From: Paenibacillus sp. MAEPY2
GTDB lineage: Bacteria; Bacillota; Bacilli; Paenibacillales; Paenibacillaceae
Direction of reading: 5' to 3'
Length of the DNA: 36,438 nt
Assembly (NCBI RefSeq): GCF_000499205.1
Contig: NZ_AWUK01000058.1
Location: 1-36,438, forward strand
Each line of letters begins with the position of its first letter. The first letter of the stretch is position 1. Positions 31,617 to 36,438 of the stretch are shown here, piece after piece. The translations under genes and the position numbers were made by a program. The notes below the pieces were generated by a model. That model saw only the letters and a program-made list of their open reading frames with translations. It searched no databases and was not told where the DNA came from.

Positions 31617-32603
31617 ATGAAAGAAGCCGGACCACGAAGAGAACGTCCGAGAATTGTAGTCATGGGCGGCGGAACCGGATTATCCGTGATGCTGCGCGGT
31701 TTGAAGGAAAAGCCGCTGGACATCACGGCCATCGTCACGGTGGCGGATGACGGAGGAAGTTCGGGCATCCTGCGTAATGAGCTGCAAATGCCGCCTCCGG
31801 GCGACATTCGTAACGTACTTACGGCGCTAGCGGATGTAGAACCATTGTTGTCGGATATGCTGAATTATCGCTTCAATACAGGCGCGGGGCTTGCAGGCCA
31901 CAGCCTGGGTAACTTGATTTTGGCTGCAATGACGGATATATCGGGCGACTTCGTGACCGCTGTGCGGGAACTTAGCCGCGTGTTTGCCGTTCGGGGTGAG
32001 GTATTGCCCGCAGCCGGGCAGGCCGTTATTCTGCATGCAGAGATGGAGGATGGCTCGATTGTTACGGGCGAGTCCAAGATCCCTGAAGCTGGCTTACGGA
32101 TCAAACGCGTTTTCCTTGAACCGGATCACGTGGAGCCGTTGCCAGAGGCGGTGGAGGCCATTCGTCAGGCAGACGCCATCCTGATTGGGCCAGGTAGTCT
32201 ATACACGAGCATTCTGCCCAATCTGCTTGTTCCTAAGCTGGCTGAAGCTGTCGTTGAGGCTGACGCCGTGAAAATGTTTATTTGTAATGTGATGACACAG
32301 CCGGGAGAGACGGATAATTATACGGTGAGTGACCACCTCAAGGCGGTACATGAACATATAGGACACCAAATTTTCGACTATGTCATTGTAAATAATGGTG
32401 ATATTCCGCTGCAGGTGCAGAATAAGTATGCGGAAAAAGGAGCTAAACCGGTTGTGCTCGATATGAATGTGCTGAAGAGTGCCGGCTATCAAGTGGTTGC
32501 GGATACGTTGGTCCTGTTCCGGACTTATCTGCGTCATGATGCCGACAAGCTGAGCCATCACATCTATCAACTTGTACAAAATTGGATGTTACGGAAGAGG
32601 TGA
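31617..32603 (+). CDS. yvcK: Gluconeogenesis factor YvcK
   Basis: A 328-residue protein of the CofD-like fold, needed in B. subtilis for growth on gluconeogenic carbon sources and for cell shape, and able to bind UDP-sugars. The motif VVMGGGTGLSVMLRGL near the N-terminus, VADDGGSSG, NLILAAMTDISGDF and LIGPGSLYTSILPNL are typical. The start is 13 bases after rapZ; GTGAAGGG lies close to the ATG. It overlaps nothing and is six bases from whiA. Confidence 0.95.
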   Translation: MKEAGPRRERPRIVVMGGGTGLSVMLRGLKEKPLDITAIVTVADDGGSSGILRNELQMPPPGDIRNVLTALADVEPLLSDMLNYRFNTGAGLAGHSLGNLILAAMTDISGDFVTAVRELSRVFAVRGEVLPAAGQAVILHAEMEDGSIVTGESKIPEAGLRIKRVFLEPDHVEPLPEAVEAIRQADAILIGPGSLYTSILPNLLVPKLAEAVVEADAVKMFICNVMTQPGETDNYTVSDHLKAVHEHIGHQIFDYVIVNNGDIPLQVQNKYAEKGAKPVVLDMNVLKSAGYQVVADTLVLFRTYLRHDADKLSHHIYQLVQNWMLRKR

Positions 32604-32609
32604 AGTCCC

Positions 32610-33548
32610 ATGTCGTTTGCAGCACAGACCAAAAAAGAACTAACGATGATTGAAAGCGAACCGTGCTGCGAAAAGGCGGAACTTTCAGCCCTCATCCGTA
32701 TGCTTGGTGCGGTGCAGTTATCGAATAAAAAGGTCATCTTGGATATTTCGACGGAGAATGCCGCCATTGCAAGACGGGCATACTCTCTGCTTAAAAAGCA
32801 TTTTCAAGTGCATACGGAATTGCTTGTCCGCAAAAAAATGCGGCTGAAAAAGAACAATGTGTATATTGTTCGGATTCCAACCATGGTACAAGAGATTTTA
32901 AAAGAGCTGTACATTGTATCCGAAGGATTTCTGTTTACTCCCGGGATCAGTGGAGAGCTTTTCAATAATAACTGCTGTAAACGTGCTTATCTCCGAGGGG
33001 CATTTATGGCGGGAGGCTCGGTCAACAATCCCGAAGGTTCATCCTACCACCTGGAGATTGCGTCCATGTATGAGGAGCACTGTCAGGCCCTGGTGGACCT
33101 GGCGAATGAATTTCATCTCAATGCCCGGTGTATAGAACGCAAAAAAGGATTCATCCTATACATTAAGGAAGGCGAGAAAATCATTGAGCTGCTCAGTATT
33201 ATTGGTGCACATCAGGCCCTTTTCAAGTTCGAGGATGTGCGGATCATGCGAGATATGCGTAATTCCGTCAACCGAATTGTCAATTGTGAGACGGCTAACC
33301 TGAACAAAACGATTGGAGCAGCAGTCAGACAGATCGATAACATCAGACTGTTGCAAAAGGAAGTTGGTCTGGAGTCGTTGCCCGAGAAGCTTCGTGAAGT
33401 GGCTGAAGTCAGACTCGCCCATCCGGATATCAACTTGAAGGAAGTAGGCGAACTGCTTAAGGGTACAGTCAGCAAGTCCGGAGTGAATCACCGGCTTCGC
33501 AAAATTGATGAGCTGGCTGAGAAGGTTCGTAACGAGCGTTACGGTTGA
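32610..33548 (+). CDS. whiA: DNA-binding protein WhiA
   Basis: A 312-residue protein with an N-terminal region related to LAGLIDADG homing endonucleases, here without nuclease residues (YLRGAFMAGGSVNNPEGSSYHLE), and a C-terminal helix-turn-helix (SLPEKLREVAEVRLAHPD, then LKEVGELL and SKSGVNHRLRKI). In Bacillus WhiA (YvcL) affects chromosome segregation and cell division. AGAGGTGAAG precedes the ATG. Third in the rapZ-yvcK-whiA block. Confidence 0.96.
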   Translation: MSFAAQTKKELTMIESEPCCEKAELSALIRMLGAVQLSNKKVILDISTENAAIARRAYSLLKKHFQVHTELLVRKKMRLKKNNVYIVRIPTMVQEILKELYIVSEGFLFTPGISGELFNNNCCKRAYLRGAFMAGGSVNNPEGSSYHLEIASMYEEHCQALVDLANEFHLNARCIERKKGFILYIKEGEKIIELLSIIGAHQALFKFEDVRIMRDMRNSVNRIVNCETANLNKTIGAAVRQIDNIRLLQKEVGLESLPEKLREVAEVRLAHPDINLKEVGELLKGTVSKSGVNHRLRKIDELAEKVRNERYG

Positions 33549-33660
33549 AAAAGAGAGGCAGCTCAGGTGTAATGGGGCGATGTAAAAAGGCTAAAATGGG
33601 TCATAATAATGACATCCCAATTACCCTGAGTTTTTCTTCTAGTGTCCTGCTCTGGTTATA

Positions 33661-33669
33661 TGGTATAAT
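33661..33669 (+). promoter_or_regulatory. Extended -10 promoter before the HPr-family gene
   Basis: TGGTATAAT is a perfect extended -10. No good -35 is seen. It would give the HPr-family gene a ~50-base leader independent of whiA, which ends 112 bases upstream of it. Confidence 0.5.
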
Positions 33670-33726
33670 GTTATAAATATAATTGTGTATTTAATGTCCA
33701 GATTTCATAATAGGGGGTAAGTTTCC

Positions 33727-33996
33727 ATGACAAAGCACCCGGTAGTTGTCCGTTTGAAAACGGGTCTCCATGCCAGACCTGCGGCACTGTTCGTTCAAGA
33801 AGCGAATAAGTACTCATCTGAAGTGTTCGTCGAGAAGGACGACAAAAAAGTAAATGCAAAAAGTATCATGGGGATCATGAGCCTTGCAATCAGTACTGGT
33901 ACGGAAATCCAGATTAGTGCAGAAGGCGCGGACGCCGAACAGGCTGTAAACGCTTTAGTTAGTCTGGTAAGCAAGGAAGAGCTTGAGAACCAATAA
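33727..33996 (+). CDS. HPr-family phosphocarrier protein at the crh locus
   Basis: An 89-residue protein of the HPr fold. Both regulatory residues of HPr are present: His15 in GLHARPAA (PTS phosphorylation by EI) and Ser46 in NAKSIMGI (HprK phosphorylation). Its position after whiA is that of crh in B. subtilis. Crh there has Gln15 and cannot take PTS phosphate, so this protein is HPr-like in its active site but crh-like in its place. GGGGGTAAG precedes the ATG. HprK is encoded at 3671. Confidence 0.93.
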   Translation: MTKHPVVVRLKTGLHARPAALFVQEANKYSSEVFVEKDDKKVNAKSIMGIMSLAISTGTEIQISAEGADAEQAVNALVSLVSKEELENQ

Positions 33997-34019
33997 GATA
34001 TGATTTGAACCCAATGAAG

Positions 34020-34041
34020 AAGTCCCGAAAGGGGCTTTTTT
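34020..34041 (+). terminator. Rho-independent terminator after the HPr-family gene
   Basis: AAGTCCC and GGGGCTT pair over a GAAA tetraloop (one G.U), followed by a T-run. Confidence 0.88.
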
Positions 34042-34143
34042 GCGTTTTATAGCTGTCAAGTGCAACATTATGGAATTAAGCCCGTCTGTTAGGTATCAAA
34101 TCGATTTGAGTATGAGATGTTAAAACTTAAGGAGGCTAACGTA

Positions 34144-34896
34144 ATGGGTAAATTATGGATGAAACCGCTGGGCGCGGTGATGGTTGCAGGTACATTGCTT
34201 GTTGGAGGTACGGCGTGGGTGGCGCCTAGTAATTATGCGTATGCTGCTGAGGTACAGGGGGTACAACAAAACGTGATTAACGTTGTGGGTACAGGTGAAA
34301 TTCAGGTGAAGCCTGACATCGCTTATCTTTCCATCGGAGTGAACAGTACGGCGGATACAGCTGCCTCTGCTCAAAAAGCGAATGCAGCGAAAATTCAAAA
34401 GGTGAGCAATCTGCTGAAAAGTACGTGGAAAATCAGTGCGGACGATATTCAAACCAGCCAGTTCTACGTACAGCCTAACTATACGTATAGCGACAAAGAC
34501 GGACAAAAGATTAAAGGGTACACCGCTCATCACACACTGACCGTGACTTACCGTCAGATGGACAAGATCGGAGAGCTTTTGGATGCTGCTTCCGAAGCTG
34601 GTGCCAACAACATTGAGAATGTACGTTTTACGGTAGAAAAACCGGAGAGCTTTGAAGCTCAAGTGATTGAGAAAGCCGTAGCTAATGCTGATGTAAAAGC
34701 TGGAGCTATTGCAAAAGCGGTTAAACGCCAATTGGGCGCTGTTCTTTCCGTGAGTCAAGGTGACGCTAATGTGCCTGTGTTCTATGCAAGTGAGTCCCTG
34801 ATGTCCAAAGCAGCGGATACTAATGGAGGAACAGCCATTGAAACAGGACAGGTTAAAGTAAGCACAACGCTCAATATTACTTATGAAATGAAATAA
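34144..34896 (+). CDS. Secreted SIMPL-domain (DUF541) protein
   Basis: A 250-residue exported protein. A signal peptide of about 34 residues (Lys-containing start, hydrophobic core, likely cleavage after AYA) precedes a SIMPL/DUF541 domain: INVVGTGEIQVKPDIAYLSIGV at its start, GYTAHHTLTVTYRQMDKIGELLDAA in the middle and VSTTLNITYEM at the end. The family is widespread in bacterial envelopes; its function is not settled. AAGGAGG precedes the ATG; an in-frame start at 34117 is less supported. It has its own terminator and seems monocistronic. Confidence 0.9.
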   Translation: MGKLWMKPLGAVMVAGTLLVGGTAWVAPSNYAYAAEVQGVQQNVINVVGTGEIQVKPDIAYLSIGVNSTADTAASAQKANAAKIQKVSNLLKSTWKISADDIQTSQFYVQPNYTYSDKDGQKIKGYTAHHTLTVTYRQMDKIGELLDAASEAGANNIENVRFTVEKPESFEAQVIEKAVANADVKAGAIAKAVKRQLGAVLSVSQGDANVPVFYASESLMSKAADTNGGTAIETGQVKVSTTLNITYEMK

Positions 34897-34904
34897 GCAA
34901 AATG

Positions 34905-34993
34905 ATTATTGCCGAATGTCCGTTAAAAGAGATGCTTGATCGGGTGAAAGGCAATAATGACAAAGACGTTGTCCGATGGATAGCGTCTTTTTT
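34905..34993 (+). terminator. Hairpin plus terminator after the SIMPL gene
   Basis: Two structures lie in tandem. ATTATTGCC (34905-34913) pairs with GGCAATAAT (34950-34958), enclosing 36 bases. AAAGACG (34962-34968) then pairs with CGTCTTT (34984-34990), followed by T. The second is a standard terminator; the first is an extra 9-bp stem. Confidence 0.8.
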
Positions 34994-35188
34994 GTTATAA
35001 AGGCGGACTTTGATGAAGTTTGAAAAGAAGAGTTGAAATATGAAGAATTAAATTGCTGTTTTTTGGTATCTTTTTTGTCCGTTTGTTCGTAACAAAACCT
35101 TCATTATAGGCATCTGGATCGAACAACATTGTAACTGAAGCTGTAAACCTTTCCGGAATTGGGTTAATTATAATAAAGAGGTGAGCGT

Positions 35189-35239
35189 ATGAGACATACG
35201 AACAAATCAGGATACATACGCAATGACACTCAAATTTGA
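35189..35239 (+). CDS. Possible 16-residue leader ORF
   Basis: The frame M-R-H-T-N-K-S-G-Y-I-R-N-D-T-Q-I ends at TGA 35237-35239. AAGAGGTGAG at 35176-35185 is close to a good ribosome site, and the ORF stops 22 bases before the next CDS. TATAAT at 35169-35174 lies so near that, if it is the promoter, transcription would start within or after that ribosome site, which weakens the case. Confidence 0.25.
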   Translation: MRHTNKSGYIRNDTQI

Positions 35240-35261
35240 ATTCGAGAGAGGAGTTATATAT

Positions 35262-36359
35262 ATGACATCATGGAAAAAATGGACAAGTGCACTATTGGCG
35301 GCAGGAATTATTGTGGGGAGCGGGGCTGTATGGCAGGATAATTCCGTACAGGCGGCATCTGTATCGACGAAAGTGACAACACCTACTGAGGTACCCCTGA
35401 AATCGGGAGGCAAAACACTTACTCAAAAAGGACTTCTGCAAGGTGGTTCTACCTGGGTATCGCTTACCGCAGTGAAGGATGTGGCGGGTGGAAGCTTGAA
35501 ATATGATGCAAAGGCTAAAGAGTACGCCTTAACGGCAGCCAATAATACGATGACAATCAGCATGATTGATGGGGCACCGAGTGTTAGAATTAACAATTAC
35601 TACCCACAATTCGAAGCGAAGCTGATTAATGGCCGCTTGTATATTCCGTTTTCTGCAATGAGAGATTATCTGGGAGTTCAGGGCAGCTGGGATGGAAAAG
35701 CGAAGACACTGACGCTGAGCAAGGTAAAGCAGAATAGTGTGGCGGTTAAGGCGGCAACCGTGAAGGTGAGCATCAAGAACGCCGAAGTTGATATTCAATA
35801 TCCTCAGGTGAGCGGATTGGCTAACGATAAAGCAGAAGCGGCCATCAACAAGGTGCTGAAAGATGAAGTCGATGCTTTTGTAGCGGATTTCAAAAAACAA
35901 ACCAAGGATTTCGGCGACGCAGCAGCGAACCGTCCATATGCATTTGAGAGCACTTATGTCGTGACGTACAACGAAAACGGTGTTCTGGGTCTGATCACTC
36001 AGCGTTATGAAGATTATGCTGGTGCACATGGGATGACGACTCGTTCAGGACACACCTTTGCCCTGGATTCCGGTAAGGAACTGAGTCTGGATGATGTGAT
36101 TCAAAATAACAAAACTGTGCGTGAAACGGTAAGCAAAAAAGTTGGAGATCAGCTTAAAGCTCGTGGAGGTTACCTTGAAGGCTATAAAGGCCTGAATAAA
36201 GATCAGGATTTCTATGTAACACCAACAGGTGTTGTTGTATTCTTCCAGTTGTATGAGTACACAGCTTACGCAGAAGGCTTCCCGGAATTCCCGTTCACGT
36301 ATAAAGAGTTGCTACCTAAAGGCACAGAGCCGTTCAGTGGCTTAACAGCAAACAAGTAA
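35262..36359 (+). CDS. Secreted stalk-domain protein with DUF4163/DUF3298 (RsiV-like C-terminus)
   Basis: A 365-residue exported protein. The signal peptide ends near residue 31 (VQAA). A copper-amine-oxidase-N-like stalk domain (about 40-155; VPLKSGGKTLTQKGLL, GRLYIPFSAMRDYLG) follows, then DUF4163 (about 165-260) and DUF3298 (about 270-355; FYVTPTGVVVFFQLYEYTAYAEG). The last two are shared with the extracytoplasmic part of anti-sigma factor RsiV, which binds lysozyme, but this protein has no membrane segment after the signal and no sigma gene beside it. AGAGGAG at 35247-35253 supports ATG 35262 over an in-frame ATG at 35223. Confidence 0.88.
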   Translation: MTSWKKWTSALLAAGIIVGSGAVWQDNSVQAASVSTKVTTPTEVPLKSGGKTLTQKGLLQGGSTWVSLTAVKDVAGGSLKYDAKAKEYALTAANNTMTISMIDGAPSVRINNYYPQFEAKLINGRLYIPFSAMRDYLGVQGSWDGKAKTLTLSKVKQNSVAVKAATVKVSIKNAEVDIQYPQVSGLANDKAEAAINKVLKDEVDAFVADFKKQTKDFGDAAANRPYAFESTYVVTYNENGVLGLITQRYEDYAGAHGMTTRSGHTFALDSGKELSLDDVIQNNKTVRETVSKKVGDQLKARGGYLEGYKGLNKDQDFYVTPTGVVVFFQLYEYTAYAEGFPEFPFTYKELLPKGTEPFSGLTANK

Positions 36360-36438
36360 AAGTATTAGAGTTAAAGTAAAATCGAATAAATATATATCAT
36401 GCACTCATATGTATCTTCAAAAAAGGACGCTCTCGTCA
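36360..36438 (+). other. Window end, possible truncated terminator
   Basis: AT-rich tail after the last gene. AAAAAAGGACGCTCTCG near the end may be the left arm of a terminator cut by the window edge. Nothing else is seen. Confidence 0.3.

Overview
The window looks like a chromosomal segment of a Paenibacillus-type member of the Bacillales. This rests on gene content and order, not on a database search. It carries the blocks hprK-lgt-ppaX-yvoF, hisZ-G-D-B-H-A-F-I, yvcD/trxB and rapZ-yvcK-whiA-HPr, which lie close together in Bacillus subtilis. It also has a sugar-cassette layout common in Paenibacillus: a membrane-anchored AraC regulator, a lipoprotein binding protein and LplB/YtcP-like permeases. 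All protein genes I accept are on the + strand.

Layout: (1) 1-850: the end of an rRNA operon (a 23S-trailer-like sequence) followed by eight tRNA genes (Ser, Met, Val, Thr, Asp, Phe, Tyr, Lys) and a terminator. (2) 961-3480: a PucR/CdaR-type regulator and an MsmX/UgpC-type ATPase that probably energises several sugar ABC importers. (3) 3671-6980: hprK, lgt, ppaX and a hexapeptide acyltransferase. (4) 7264-16850: a histidine operon, hisZGDBHAFI plus hisJ, followed by a divergent PRPP synthetase gene (PRPP is the substrate of HisG). hisC is absent. Two copies of a 200-230 bp structured repeat with terminal inverted repeats bracket hisA. (5) 16930-25097: an accessory sugar-import cassette: AraC-type membrane sensor-regulator, solute-binding lipoprotein, two permeases (no ATPase of its own) and an uncharacterised 583-residue protein that is probably an alpha/alpha-toroid carbohydrate-active enzyme. 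(6) 25155-33548: TPR-HTH protein, thioredoxin reductase, AI-2E-family membrane protein, glucokinase, rapZ, yvcK and whiA. (7) 33661-36359: an HPr-family protein at the crh position, then two secreted proteins (SIMPL domain; stalk domain plus DUF4163/DUF3298).

Carbon-control genes recur here. HprK phosphorylates HPr/Crh on Ser46, the HPr paralogue at 33727 keeps both His15 and Ser46, and glucokinase, RapZ and YvcK lie nearby. The ATPase at 2258 probably serves the ATPase-less importer at 19648-23218.

The most unusual element is the repeat pair around hisA. It has long terminal inverted repeats, nested internal stems, and G.U pairs at different positions in the two copies. This suggests a structured RNA read in the direction of his transcription, or a MITE-like element that folds in the his mRNA.
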